A stretch of DNA of 64,000 nt. Source: an uncultured Craurococcus sp. Its GTDB lineage: Bacteria > Pseudomonadota > Alphaproteobacteria > Acetobacterales > Acetobacteraceae. The notes below the pieces were generated by a model that was not told the DNA's origin, made no database searches, and was given only the letters and a program-made list of their open reading frames with translations. Location of the stretch: assembly GCA_902805545.1 (NCBI GenBank), contig CADCTD010000002.1, positions 25,124 to 89,123 on the forward strand, written 5' to 3'. This document shows, one piece after another, positions 9,383-18,174 of the stretch. Both the position numbers and the translations under genes were made by a program. The first letter of the stretch is position 1. Every line of letters starts with the position of its first letter.

Positions 9383-9847
9383 ATGGACGAAATCGACCGG
9401 AACATCACCATCGCGCTGCAGCTGGATGGCAGCGCGGGGCTGGCGGAACTGGCGAAGGTGGCGGGGCTTTCGGTCTCCGCCACGGCCGAGCGGGTCAAGC
9501 GGCTCGAGGAGCGCGGCGTCATCCGCGGCTGGCGGGCCGATATCGACCCGGTGGCCGCCGGCTGCCCGCTGCTGGTGCATATCCTCGTCACCGTCGCGCC
9601 TGGGCGGGACGAGGCCGCCTTCCGCAAGGCGATGCGGCGGCAGGAGGCGGTGCTGGAGTGCCACGCCATCACCGGCGACTGGACCTACCTGCTGAAGGTG
9701 CGGCTCGCCGACCTGCCGGCGCTCGATGCCTTCCTCAATGACGAGTTGCGCGCCCAGTCCGGCGTGCAGCGGGTGGAGACGCTGCTCGCCATCGCCACGG
9801 TGAAGGAGACCTCCATCCTGCCGGTCTCGCCGGCGACGGAGGAGTAG
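9383..9847 (+). CDS. Lrp/AsnC family transcriptional regulator
   Basis: A 154-residue DNA-binding regulator with the standard Lrp layout: N-terminal helix-turn-helix (LAELAKVAGLSVSATAERVKR, with GVIRGWRADIDP just after it) and a C-terminal ligand-binding RAM domain (HAITGDWTYLLKVRLADL) ending with the usual LLAIATVKET. Because it follows the decarboxylase gene on the same strand by 44 bases it may be cotranscribed and sense an amino acid related to that pathway; this is inference. It has no visible fused domain. It differs clearly from the second Lrp protein at 34006. Confidence 0.88.
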   Translation: MDEIDRNITIALQLDGSAGLAELAKVAGLSVSATAERVKRLEERGVIRGWRADIDPVAAGCPLLVHILVTVAPGRDEAAFRKAMRRQEAVLECHAITGDWTYLLKVRLADLPALDAFLNDELRAQSGVQRVETLLAIATVKETSILPVSPATEE

Positions 9848-9853
9848 GCTGCC

Positions 9854-10696
9854 TCACATGGCCGGCTCGAAGCCGGCCTCGGCCGAACGCTCGGCAAGAT
9901 CGAGGCTTTCGGCGAAATTATCGCGCCTGACAAGGTTCGTGGCGGCCAGCCGCCGCAACTCCGCCTGAGGCCCGGCTGCCTCGGTGACGGGCGCGCGGCG
10001 CTGCTGCAGCACGGTGAAGGCGCCGAGCTGGCCATAGCCCCAGGCCCGCAGCCCACCATCGACGAGGCCGAAGCCGCCGGTTGCCGGGCGCAGCGACACC
10101 TCGGTCCCTGCCGGCACCCGCCCGACCTCGGGTGCCCTGAGTTCCGGCCGCAGCCGCAGGGCGACGGGTGCGGAGGCGACGGCCCGGACCGGCGCGTCGC
10201 GAGCGGCCCGTTCGGCCAGCAGGGCGGCGGCCGTGCCGGGCGCGGCGCGCTCGACCGCGGCTTCAAGGCGGGCGCTGCGCTCGCTCAACCGTTGGCGAAG
10301 CTGCTGCGCGCGCCGGAGGTCGGCGCGCAGCCGCCCCGACGCTGCGGCGAGCCGGACCGAGGCTTCGGCCTTGGGGACGACATTGCTGGCGGCATCGGCG
10401 CGGATCACCCGCACTTCAGTCCAGCGGCAGTAGAGCAGGGCGTCGAAGGCGATCTGGAGGCGATCGATCGCGGCATTCTCCCGCGCCAGCTCGCTGGCCA
10501 GTTCCTCGGCCCCCGGCGGCCTCTGGCGCCGCGGCGGCTCGCCGAGGAGGTCGCCGGCCGAGACGAAGACGACGACCTGCGGGCCGCAGGAATCGGCCGG
10601 ATCGGCTGCCGCCAGCCCGGGCGGCGGCGGCTGGCGAGGCGCGCATCCCGAGACCAGCGCCAGGGCGAGGCCGACTCCGAATGCGCGGAACCGCAT
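9854..10696 (-). CDS. Lipoprotein with C-terminal SH3-like domain
   Basis: A 280-residue secreted protein. The N-terminus MRFRAFGVGLALALVSGC is a lipoprotein signal with lipobox LVSGC, so it should be anchored in the outer or inner membrane. Residues 75-170 are rich in Ala, Arg, Leu and Glu and likely form a coiled coil (LRADLRRAQQLRQRLSERS). Residues 195-245 (VALRLRPELRAPEVGRVPAG) look like a bacterial SH3 domain, a fold that binds peptidoglycan or peptides. I do not recognise a named family. It converges with the Lrp gene and is followed 6 bases upstream-side by the peptide-binding protein gene on the same strand. Confidence 0.7.
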   Translation of the reverse strand: MRFRAFGVGLALALVSGCAPRQPPPPGLAAADPADSCGPQVVVFVSAGDLLGEPPRRQRPPGAEELASELARENAAIDRLQIAFDALLYCRWTEVRVIRADAASNVVPKAEASVRLAAASGRLRADLRRAQQLRQRLSERSARLEAAVERAAPGTAAALLAERAARDAPVRAVASAPVALRLRPELRAPEVGRVPAGTEVSLRPATGGFGLVDGGLRAWGYGQLGAFTVLQQRRAPVTEAAGPQAELRRLAATNLVRRDNFAESLDLAERSAEAGFEPAM

Positions 10697-10701
10697 TGCC
10701 C

Positions 10702-12288
10702 CTACCGCGCCGCTCGCACGGCCATCGCCGTGGTCCGCTCGTCCATCCGCGCTTCGTAGGTGAGGCCCTTGCGCAGCGCCCAGCTGTTGACGAGCTGGAA
10801 GAGCGGGATGATGGCGATGTCGTCCGTCGCCATCTTCACCGCCTCGCGCAGCAGCTGCTCGCGCTGCCGGTCATCGATGGTGGCGGCGGCCCGGGCCGTC
10901 GCCGCATCGAGCTCCGGGTTCGAATAGCGGCCGCTGTTGCTGGCGCCGGTGCGTCGCTCGCGGTCATAGGTGCCGAGGATGTTGACCAGCGCGTAGCTCG
11001 CCTCGCCGGTCACGCTGCCCCAGCCGCTGAGGCGAATGGCATATTCCTGCCGGTTGGAGCGCTGCGAGAAGCTGGACCAGGGCACCGCCTCCACCTCCGT
11101 GCGGATGCCGATGCGGGTGAACATCTGCGCCACTGCCTGCGCCGTCTTGGCGTCGTTCGGGTAGCGGTCGTTCGGGCTGTGCAGGGTCATGCGGAAGCCC
11201 TGCGGGAAGCCAGCTTCGGCGAGCAGCCGCTTGGCGCCATCCGCGTCGAAGGCGGGGGCGCGGACCTCCGGGTTGTAGCCGAAGGTGCCCTCAGGCAGCC
11301 ACTGCCCGGTCGGCTGCGCGGTGCCCTCCATCACCCGCTCGGCCAGCGCCTGGCGGTTGATCGAGAGGGAGAGGGCGCGGCGCACGCGGACATCGTTGAA
11401 CGGATTGGCGGCGAGCGGCTTGCCGTCGTTGTCGCTGATGAAGGGCACGTCGCGCTGCCGCGAGTGGTCCATCAGCAGGTAGATGAGGCGAAGGCCCTGG
11501 ATCTCGGAGATCGTCACCTTCGGGTCCCGCTTCATCCGGACGAGGTCGGTCGACGGCACCTGGTCGATCAGGTCCACATCGCCGGCGAGCAGCGCCGCGG
11601 TGCGTGCGCCGTCGTTGCCGATGAAGCGGTAGTTCACACGGGCCCAGGGCTCCGGCCCGCGGAAGTAGGCCTCATTGCGGGCCATCTCGGTACGGTCGCC
11701 GGAGCGGTAGGCGACCATCCGGTAGGGGCCGGTCCCGACCGCCGCGCGGCCGCTGTTGAAATCCTCCGTGCTGGCGCCCTCCGCCGCATGGCGGGCGATG
11801 ACGGCGACGGAGGCGAGCTCGGTCGGCAGCAGCGGATGCGGCTGCGCGGTGTGGAAGCGGACGGTCAGCGGGTCGATCACTTCGACGCGCTCGATGGCGC
11901 GGACGAAGCCGCCGAAGCCGCCCGGGCTGCCCGGCACGCTCGGCGAGCGCTGGATGGTGAAGGCCACATCCTCGGCGGTGAAGTCGCGCCCGTCATGCCA
12001 CTTCACGCCGGGGCGGAGCTTGAACTCCCAGACCCTCTCCCCGATCACCCGCCAGCTCTCGGCAAGGCCCGGATAGGGCTGCGCCCGCGCATCCCGCTCC
12101 ACCAGCCGGTCGAAGATGTGCATCGCCAGGCTGTTGTTGGGCGAGGCATTGAAGAAATGCGGATCGACCGAGGTGACGGAGCCGGCGATGCCGATATTCA
12201 GCGTGGTCTCGCCGTTCTGGGCGAGGGCGGGGGCGGCGGTGAGCAGGGCGGCGGCGAGGCCGAGGCCCGTGGCGGTGCGGTGGTGCAT
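10702..12288 (-). CDS. Peptide/oligopeptide ABC substrate-binding protein (family 5)
   Basis: A 528-residue periplasmic binding protein of the DppA/OppA family. The signal peptide (GLGLAAALLTAAPALAQ) is followed by the family-5 features SVDPHFFNASPNNS, LAESWRVIGERVWEFKLRPG, FTAEDVAFTI, AVGTGPYRMV and PNDRYPND. I chose ATG 12288 so that the signal is at the N-terminus. It is a close paralogue of the protein encoded divergently at 12567, sharing blocks such as AARTAALLAGDVD-like (GARTAALLAGDVDLIDQVP) and SPNDRYPND. No permease genes follow it, so it may supply the same permease with a different ligand. Confidence 0.9.
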   Translation of the reverse strand: MHHRTATGLGLAAALLTAAPALAQNGETTLNIGIAGSVTSVDPHFFNASPNNSLAMHIFDRLVERDARAQPYPGLAESWRVIGERVWEFKLRPGVKWHDGRDFTAEDVAFTIQRSPSVPGSPGGFGGFVRAIERVEVIDPLTVRFHTAQPHPLLPTELASVAVIARHAAEGASTEDFNSGRAAVGTGPYRMVAYRSGDRTEMARNEAYFRGPEPWARVNYRFIGNDGARTAALLAGDVDLIDQVPSTDLVRMKRDPKVTISEIQGLRLIYLLMDHSRQRDVPFISDNDGKPLAANPFNDVRVRRALSLSINRQALAERVMEGTAQPTGQWLPEGTFGYNPEVRAPAFDADGAKRLLAEAGFPQGFRMTLHSPNDRYPNDAKTAQAVAQMFTRIGIRTEVEAVPWSSFSQRSNRQEYAIRLSGWGSVTGEASYALVNILGTYDRERRTGASNSGRYSNPELDAATARAAATIDDRQREQLLREAVKMATDDIAIIPLFQLVNSWALRKGLTYEARMDERTTAMAVRAAR

Positions 12289-12566
12289 GCATGTCTCCCG
12301 GATGGCGGTGAGATTACCGGCCGCGGCGCCTGCCGCCAACCGCATGGCACCGGCCTCGTGAACGGGGAGCGGCGGGTGAGCGCGAGGCCGGGCATGGCGC
12401 CTGGCTGCCTAGGGTCGCGCCATGCCGTGCGCGGCCTGCCGCCGGCTTGTGCGTTATGCCTCGGCCTTCGCCATGGGCGAGGCTGGGCGGCCGGGCCGGG
12501 AGGGAAGCTGGCGAGAGGATGACCGGAATGCTAGCTTTCGCGTCGCTGGGGCTTCCGAGGGACACA

Positions 12567-14156
12567 ATGACAGGATTTCGTCACGCGGCCGGTCTGGCCG
12601 CCGGTCTGGTAATTGCCGCCCTGGCTTCCGGGCCGGCGGCAGCGCAAACGCTCACCATGGGCGTGGGCGCGCCCGTCACCTCGATCGACCCGCATTACCA
12701 TCAGCTTTCGCCGAACACGGCGGTGGGCCACATGATCTTCAGCGGGCTGACCCAGACGGATGCGCATGCCCGCATCGCCCCGGCGTTGGCCGAGAGCTGG
12801 CGCCCGGTCTCCGATACGGTCTGGGAGTTCAAGCTGCGCCAGGGCGTGACCTTCCACAACGGCTCGCCCTTCACCGCCGAGGATGTGGCTTTCACCTTCG
12901 ACCGCGTGCCGAAGGTGCCGAACTCGCCCTCCTCCTACGCCATCTACACGCGGCCGATCACCCGGGTGGAGATCGTCGACAGCCACACGCTCCGGCTCCA
13001 TACCGCCTCGCCCTATCCGCTGATGCCGACCGACCTGGCCAGCGTAATGATCCTCGACCGCGAGACGCATGGGGCTGCGACGACCGAGGGCTTCAATGCC
13101 GGGCCGATGGCGGTGGGCACCGGGCCCTTCCGCATGGTCAGCCACCGCAACGGCGACCGCATCGAGTTCGAGCGCAACGACGGCTATTTCGGTCCGCGCC
13201 CGGCCTGGAACCGCGTCACCTACCGAATGATCACCAACGATGCGGCGCGCACCGCGGCGTTGCTCGCCGGCGATGTGGACGTGATCGACCAGGTGCCGAC
13301 CAGCGACCTCGCCAAGCTGCGGACCGACCAGCGGCTGACGCTGGCCGAGACCACGGGGCTGCGCGTCATCTTCCTCAGCTTCGACCATATGCGGGACGAG
13401 GCCTCGCCCTTCGTCACCGACAACGAGGGCAAGCCGGCCCCGCGCAACCCGCTGCGCGATGGGCGAGTGCGCCGTGCCCTCTCCATGGCGGTCGACCGCA
13501 ACGCCATCACCGAGCGTGTGATGGAGAATGCCGCGATCCCCGCCGGGCAGTTCCTGCCGGAGGGGAGCTTCGGCTACGTTCCCGGCCTCAACCCGCCGCG
13601 CTTCGACACCGAGGCGGCGAGGCGGCTGCTGGCCGAGGCGGGGTATCCGCAGGGCTTCCGCATCACCCTGCACGGGCCGAATGACCGCTATCCGAACGAT
13701 GCGCGCATCATCCAGGCCGTCGGCCAGATGTGGTCACGGGCGGGCGTGCGCACGGCGGTGGAGGCGCAGCCCTGGACCACCTTCGTCGGCCGCGCGGCGC
13801 GGCAGGAGCTCTCCGCCTTCCTGATCGGCTGGGGCACCTCCTCCGGCGAGGCTTCCAACCCCTTGCGCAACCTGACCGCCACCTTCGACCGCGAGAAAGG
13901 CTATGGCGCCTCCAACCGCGGCCGCTACTCCAACCCGGAGGCGGACCGCATCCTGGAGCAGGCCATGCGCGAGCTGGACGATGCGAAGCGCGAGGCGCTG
14001 CTGCAGCAGGCGACGCGGCTCGTCATGGAGGATGTCGGGATCATGCCGCTGCACATTCAGAAGAATGCCTGGGCCATGCGCCGCGGCTTCGCCATGGAGG
14101 CGCGGGCGGATGAGCTGACGCGGGCGCAGGATGTCCGCCCGGTGGCGGCGCGATGA
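12567..14156 (+). CDS. Peptide/oligopeptide ABC substrate-binding protein (family 5), operon copy
   Basis: A 529-residue periplasmic binding protein, first gene of a complete ABC operon. The signal peptide AAGLAAGLVIAALASGPAAAQ is followed by SIDPHYHQLSPNTAVG, LAESWRPVSDTVWEFKLRQG and AVGTGPFRMV, all family-5 signatures. ATG 12567 is preferred over the ORF-track start because it places the signal first and has a purine-rich GAGG about 5 bases upstream. The stop overlaps the next gene by 4 bases. Ligands of this family include peptides, opines and glutathione; nothing here distinguishes them. Confidence 0.92.
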   Translation: MTGFRHAAGLAAGLVIAALASGPAAAQTLTMGVGAPVTSIDPHYHQLSPNTAVGHMIFSGLTQTDAHARIAPALAESWRPVSDTVWEFKLRQGVTFHNGSPFTAEDVAFTFDRVPKVPNSPSSYAIYTRPITRVEIVDSHTLRLHTASPYPLMPTDLASVMILDRETHGAATTEGFNAGPMAVGTGPFRMVSHRNGDRIEFERNDGYFGPRPAWNRVTYRMITNDAARTAALLAGDVDVIDQVPTSDLAKLRTDQRLTLAETTGLRVIFLSFDHMRDEASPFVTDNEGKPAPRNPLRDGRVRRALSMAVDRNAITERVMENAAIPAGQFLPEGSFGYVPGLNPPRFDTEAARRLLAEAGYPQGFRITLHGPNDRYPNDARIIQAVGQMWSRAGVRTAVEAQPWTTFVGRAARQELSAFLIGWGTSSGEASNPLRNLTATFDREKGYGASNRGRYSNPEADRILEQAMRELDDAKREALLQQATRLVMEDVGIMPLHIQKNAWAMRRGFAMEARADELTRAQDVRPVAAR

Positions 14157-15127
14157 CCGCCTTCCTGCTCCGCCGACTGATCCAGGCCGCGGCCGTCGTC
14201 CTCGTCATGTCGCTGCTGGTCTTCCTCGGCGTCTTCGCGGTCGGCGATCCGGTCGAGATCCTCATCAGCCCCGAGGCGGACCAGTTCGAGCGCGAGCGCG
14301 CGGTCAAGGCGCTCGGCCTCGACTTGCCGCTCTGGCAGCAGTACCTGGTCTTCCTCGGCAATGCGCTGCAGGGCGACCTCGGCCGCTCCTTCGTCTTCAA
14401 CGAGCCGGCGCTGAAGCTCATCCTCGAGCGCATGCCGGCAACCCTCGAGCTCGCCATCGGCGCCACCATCGCGGCGCTGGTCATCGGCCTGCCGCTCGGC
14501 CTCTATGCGGGGCTGAGGCCGAACGGGGCGCTCAGCAAGGGCATCATGGCGACGAGCATCCTCGGCTTCTCGCTGCCGACCTTCTGGGTCGGGCTGATGC
14601 TCATCATGGTCTTCGCCGTGCAGCTCGGCTGGCTGCCGAGCACGGGCCGGGGCGAGACGGTGACCATCCTCGGCACGCGCTGGTCCTTCCTCACCAGCGA
14701 CGGCATCGCCCATCTCATCATGCCGGCGCTGAACCTGGCACTGTTCAAGATCAGCCTCGTCATCCGCCTCACCCGCGCGGGCGTGCGGGAGACGATGCTG
14801 ATGGACTACGTGAAGTTCGCCCGTGCCAAGGGGCTCTCGCCCGCCCGCGTCACCTTCGTGCATGTCTTCAAGAACATCCTGATCCCGGTCGTGACCGTGG
14901 TCGGGCTGGAGTTCGGCGGGACGATCGCCTTCTCGGTGGTGACGGAGAGCGTCTTCGCCTGGCCGGGGATGGGCAAGCTCATCATCGACAGCATCAACGT
15001 GCTCGACCGGCCGGTGATGGTCGCCTACCTGATGATGATCGTGCTGCTCTTCATCACCATCAACCTCGTCGTCGACCTCACCTATTCCCTGCTCGATCCC
15101 CGCGTCCGGCTGGAGGGCAAGCAATGA
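14153..15127 (+). CDS. Peptide ABC transporter permease (DppB-like)
   Basis: Inner-membrane permease of 324 residues with six predicted helices. It has the DppB/OppB N-terminal pattern FLLRRLIQAAAVVLVMSLLVF with a long periplasmic segment before the second helix, LYAGLRP, and the EAA-type loop VRETMLMDYVKFARAKGLSP that docks on the ATPases. It overlaps the binding-protein stop by 4 bases (ATGA) and the next permease start by 4 bases, so the five genes are one translationally coupled operon. Confidence 0.93.
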   Translation: MTAFLLRRLIQAAAVVLVMSLLVFLGVFAVGDPVEILISPEADQFERERAVKALGLDLPLWQQYLVFLGNALQGDLGRSFVFNEPALKLILERMPATLELAIGATIAALVIGLPLGLYAGLRPNGALSKGIMATSILGFSLPTFWVGLMLIMVFAVQLGWLPSTGRGETVTILGTRWSFLTSDGIAHLIMPALNLALFKISLVIRLTRAGVRETMLMDYVKFARAKGLSPARVTFVHVFKNILIPVVTVVGLEFGGTIAFSVVTESVFAWPGMGKLIIDSINVLDRPVMVAYLMMIVLLFITINLVVDLTYSLLDPRVRLEGKQ

Positions 15128-16044
15128 GCAGCACCACGATCGGCGCCGCCCCCGCGGCACCGGCCCCGAAGGTCGAGACGCCCTTCCAGCGCTTCGTCTC
15201 GGAATTCGCCGCCTCCCGCATCGCGCTCCTCGGGCTGGTGGTGTTCCTGGCCATCGTCGCCATCGCGGTGCTGGCGCCCTGGATCGCGCCGCAGAATCCC
15301 TACGACCTCGCCCAGCTCGACATCATGGACGGGCGGATGGAGCCGGGCACGGTGGGCGGCGCCGGCTTCACCTTCTGGCTCGGCACCGATGACCAGGGGC
15401 GGGACATGCTCTCCGGCATCATGTACGGGCTGCGCATCTCGCTGATGGTGGGCGCAGGCTCGGCCATCATCGCCTGCCTGGTCGGCGCCTCGCTCGGGAT
15501 GCTGGCCGCCTATGCCGGCGGGCGGACGGACAGCCTGATCATGCGGCTGGTCGACCTGCAGCTCTCCTTCCCGGCCATCCTCGCGGCGCTGATGATCCTC
15601 GCCTTCCTCGGCAAGGGCATCTTCAACGTCGTGCTCGCGCTCGTCATCGTCGAATGGGCCTATTACGCCCGGACGGTGCGCGGCTCGGCGCTGGTCGAGC
15701 GGCGGCGGGAATATATCGAGGCGGCGCAATGCCTCGCCCTGCCGACGCGGCGCATCATCTTCCGCCACCTGCTGCCGAACTGCCTGCCGCCGCTGATCGT
15801 CGTCGGCACCATGCAGGTCGCGCGCGCCATCGCGCTGGAGGCGACGCTCTCCTTCCTCGGCCTCGGCGTGCCGATCACCGAGCCCTCGCTCGGCCTCCTC
15901 ATCTCCAATGGCTACGAGTACATGCTGAGCGGAAAATACTGGATCAGTTTCTATCCCGGCATCGCCCTGCTGGTCACCATCGTCTCGATCAACCTGGTCG
16001 GCGACCAGCTGCGCGACGTGCTGAACCCGAGGCTGAAGCGGTGA
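15124..16044 (+). CDS. Peptide ABC transporter permease (DppC-like)
   Basis: The second permease half, 306 residues. After a cytosolic N-terminus (QRFVSEFAASRIALLGL) it shows the OppC domain hallmarks IAPQNPYDLAQLD, WLGTDDQGRDMLSGI(M)YGLRIS, and the EAA loop RRREYIEAAQCLALPTRRII. DppB- and DppC-like subunits form the heterodimeric channel. ATG 15124 overlaps the previous stop, and the stop overlaps the GTG of the ATPase gene. The ORF-track frame from 14131 is open by chance and its upstream part is shadow. Confidence 0.93.
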   Translation: MSSTTIGAAPAAPAPKVETPFQRFVSEFAASRIALLGLVVFLAIVAIAVLAPWIAPQNPYDLAQLDIMDGRMEPGTVGGAGFTFWLGTDDQGRDMLSGIMYGLRISLMVGAGSAIIACLVGASLGMLAAYAGGRTDSLIMRLVDLQLSFPAILAALMILAFLGKGIFNVVLALVIVEWAYYARTVRGSALVERRREYIEAAQCLALPTRRIIFRHLLPNCLPPLIVVGTMQVARAIALEATLSFLGLGVPITEPSLGLLISNGYEYMLSGKYWISFYPGIALLVTIVSINLVGDQLRDVLNPRLKR

Positions 16045-17021
16045 GCGCCCCCACCCTCGAAGTCCGCAACCTCAGGACGCATTTCTTCACCCGCGGCGGC
16101 GTGGTGAAGGCGGTGGACGATGTCTCCTTCACGGTCGAGGCCGGCAAGGTCATGGGCCTCGTCGGCGAGAGTGGTTCGGGCAAGACCGTCACCGGATTCT
16201 CGATCATCGGCCTCGTCGACCCGCCGGGGCGGATCGCGGGCGGGCAGATCCTGTTCAAGGGGCGCGACCTGGCGACGCTGCCGGAAGCCGAGATGCGGGG
16301 CCTGCGCGGCAACCGCATCGCGATGATCTTCCAGGACCCGATGATGACGCTGAACCCGGTGCTGCGCATCGACACGCAGATGATCGAGACGGTGCAGGCC
16401 CATGAGAAGGTCAGCCGGGAGGAGGCGAGGCAGCGCGCGCGGGACGCGCTCGGCCAGGTCGGCATCCCGAGCCCGGATGAGCGGCTCAAGGCCTATCCGC
16501 ACCAATTCTCGGGCGGCATGCGCCAGCGCGTCGCCATCGCCATCGCGCTGCTGCACAAGCCGGACGTGATCGTGGCCGACGAGCCGACCACGGCGCTCGA
16601 CGTGACCATCCAGGGCCAGATCCTCGCGGAGGCGCAGAAGCTCTGCGCCCAGTTCGGCACCGCACTGGTCTGGATCACCCATGACCTCTCGGTCGTCGCC
16701 GGCCTCGCCGACGACATCGCGGTGATGTACGCGGGCAAGGTGGTGGAGAGCGGGCCGGTCGCGCAGGTGCTCGACGCGCCTCTGCATCCCTATACCCTCG
16801 GCCTGATCGGCAGCGTGCCGAGCCGCAACAAGCGCGGCGAGGCGCTGCGGCAGATCCCCGGCATGACGCCCTCCCTGCTCAACCTGCCGGCCGGATGCGC
16901 CTTCCGCTCCCGCTGCCCGCGGGCCGAGCCGGGCTGTGCCGAGCCGCCGCCCATGGCCGAGTACCGTCCGGGCCAGCATGCCCGCTGCATCCACCCGCAT
17001 CAGGAGGCCGTGGCAGCATGA
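16041..17021 (+). CDS. Peptide ABC transporter ATP-binding protein (DppD-like)
   Basis: A 326-residue ATPase subunit. Walker A is GESGSGKT, the ABC signature is QFSGGMRQR, Walker B is [12 protein letters not shown], and the C-terminal oligopeptide extension has the Cys motif [14 protein letters not shown] that can ligate an iron-sulfur cluster or zinc in this subfamily. The start is GTG at 16041, overlapping the permease stop (GTGA). It pairs with the DppF-like ATPase encoded next. Confidence 0.93.
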   Translation: MSAPTLEVRNLRTHFFTRGGVVKAVDDVSFTVEAGKVMGLVGESGSGKTVTGFSIIGLVDPPGRIAGGQILFKGRDLATLPEAEMRGLRGNRIAMIFQDPMMTLNPVLRIDTQMIETVQAHEKVSREEARQRARDALGQVGIPSPDERLKAYPHQFSGGMRQRVAIAIALLHKPDVIVADEPTTALDVTIQGQILAEAQKLCAQFGTALVWITHDLSVVAGLADDIAVMYAGKVVESGPVAQVLDAPLHPYTLGLIGSVPSRNKRGEALRQIPGMTPSLLNLPAGCAFRSRCPRAEPGCAEPPPMAEYRPGQHARCIHPHQEAVAA

Positions 17022-18055
17022 GCGAGACCCTGACCGCGCCGCCCGCCGCGGAAACCCTCGCCGAGCCGATCATCGAGCTGCGGGGCGTCTCCAAGCGCTT
17101 CTCGAAGACGCTCGACTTCGCCGGGCGCCTCGCGCGGCGCCTGGGCGCCAATCTCCGCGACGAGGTGGTGCATGCGGTGGACGCCGTCGACCTCACCATC
17201 CGCAAGGGCGAGGTGGTGGGTCTCGTCGGCGAGAGCGGCTGCGGCAAGTCGACCCTCGGCCGCATGGTCGCCGGCATCATGCCGCCGAGCGACGGGACGA
17301 TCCTCTGGCGCGGCCGCGACCTGACGAGCCTCAATGGCGCGGAGGCGCGCGAGGCCAAGCTGCGCACGCAGATGATCTTCCAGGACCCCTATGCCTCGCT
17401 CAATCCGCGGCTGAAGGTGCAGGAGATCGTCGGCGAGGCACCGCAATTCCATGGCATGGCGAAGCGCGGCGAGATCGAATCCTATGTCGATGAGCAGCTT
17501 CGCCGCGCCGGCCTCGACCCGGCGCTGAAGGCGCGCTACCCGCACCAGTTCTCGGGCGGCCAGCGGCAGCGCATCGGCATCGCGCGCGCCCTTGCGGTGC
17601 AGCCGGAGTTCCTGGTCTGCGACGAGGCGGTGGCGGCGCTCGACGTCTCGATCCAGGCGCAGATCCTGAACCTCTTCATGAAGCTGCGCCGGGAGCTCGA
17701 CCTCACCTATCTCTTCATCAGCCATGATCTCGGCGTGGTGGAGCATCTCTCGGACCGCGTGGTGATCATGTATCTCGGCCGCGTGGTGGAGGAGGCGCCG
17801 GCGGAGGAGGTCTTCCGCAGCCCGAACCATCCCTATACCAAGGCGCTGCTCGCCGAGGTGCCGCGGATCGAGGCGCGGAAGCGCGCCTTCGCCGGGGTGA
17901 AGGGCGAGATTCCCTCGCCATTGAACCCGCCCTCGGGCTGCCATTTCCATCCGCGCTGCCCCTTCGCCTTCGACCGCTGCCGGGTGGAGCGGCCGGCGCT
18001 GCAGCAGGTCGGCACGGGGCATCGCAGCGCCTGCCACCTGAACGACGCCGCATGA
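17018..18055 (+). CDS. Peptide ABC transporter ATP-binding protein (DppF-like)
   Basis: The second ATPase subunit, 345 residues. It shows Walker A GESGCGKST, the Q-loop MIFQDPYASLNPR, the ABC signature QFSGGQRQR, Walker B LVCDEAVAALD and the C-terminal CPFAFDRC cysteine motif. Compared with DppF homologues it has an insertion (FAGRLARRLGANLRDEV) between the first strand and Walker A, which is common in alphaproteobacterial members. ATG 17018 overlaps the upstream stop, and its own stop overlaps the small lipoprotein gene by 4 bases. Confidence 0.93.
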   Translation: MSETLTAPPAAETLAEPIIELRGVSKRFSKTLDFAGRLARRLGANLRDEVVHAVDAVDLTIRKGEVVGLVGESGCGKSTLGRMVAGIMPPSDGTILWRGRDLTSLNGAEAREAKLRTQMIFQDPYASLNPRLKVQEIVGEAPQFHGMAKRGEIESYVDEQLRRAGLDPALKARYPHQFSGGQRQRIGIARALAVQPEFLVCDEAVAALDVSIQAQILNLFMKLRRELDLTYLFISHDLGVVEHLSDRVVIMYLGRVVEEAPAEEVFRSPNHPYTKALLAEVPRIEARKRAFAGVKGEIPSPLNPPSGCHFHPRCPFAFDRCRVERPALQQVGTGHRSACHLNDAA

Positions 18056-18174
18056 GGGGCGCGGTCCTCCTCGCCCTGCTGCTGCTCGCCGCCTGCCAGT
18101 CGGGCGGCACCAGCGGGCCCTATGTCGGCGGCGCGGCCGGCGCCACGATCCGCGAGGATCAGCGGCCGCGCTGA
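18052..18174 (+). CDS. Very small lipoprotein, last gene of the peptide ABC operon
   Basis: A 40-residue frame too short for the ORF track. MRGAVLLALLLLAAC is a clean lipoprotein signal with lipobox LLAAC, leaving a mature peptide of about 26 residues rich in Gly and Ala (GPYVGGAAGATIREDQ). It starts inside the stop of the DppF-like ATPase (ATGA overlap), so it is likely translated. The last 16 bases overlap the convergent MFS gene. I do not recognise a family; small entericidin-like or 17-kDa-antigen-like lipopeptides look similar in outline only. Confidence 0.6.
   Translation: MRGAVLLALLLLAACQSGGTSGPYVGGAAGATIREDQRPR

Noticed and set aside
10168-12522. 784-residue plus-strand ORF
   Set aside because: Antisense to the lipoprotein and peptide-binding protein genes; no recognisable domains.
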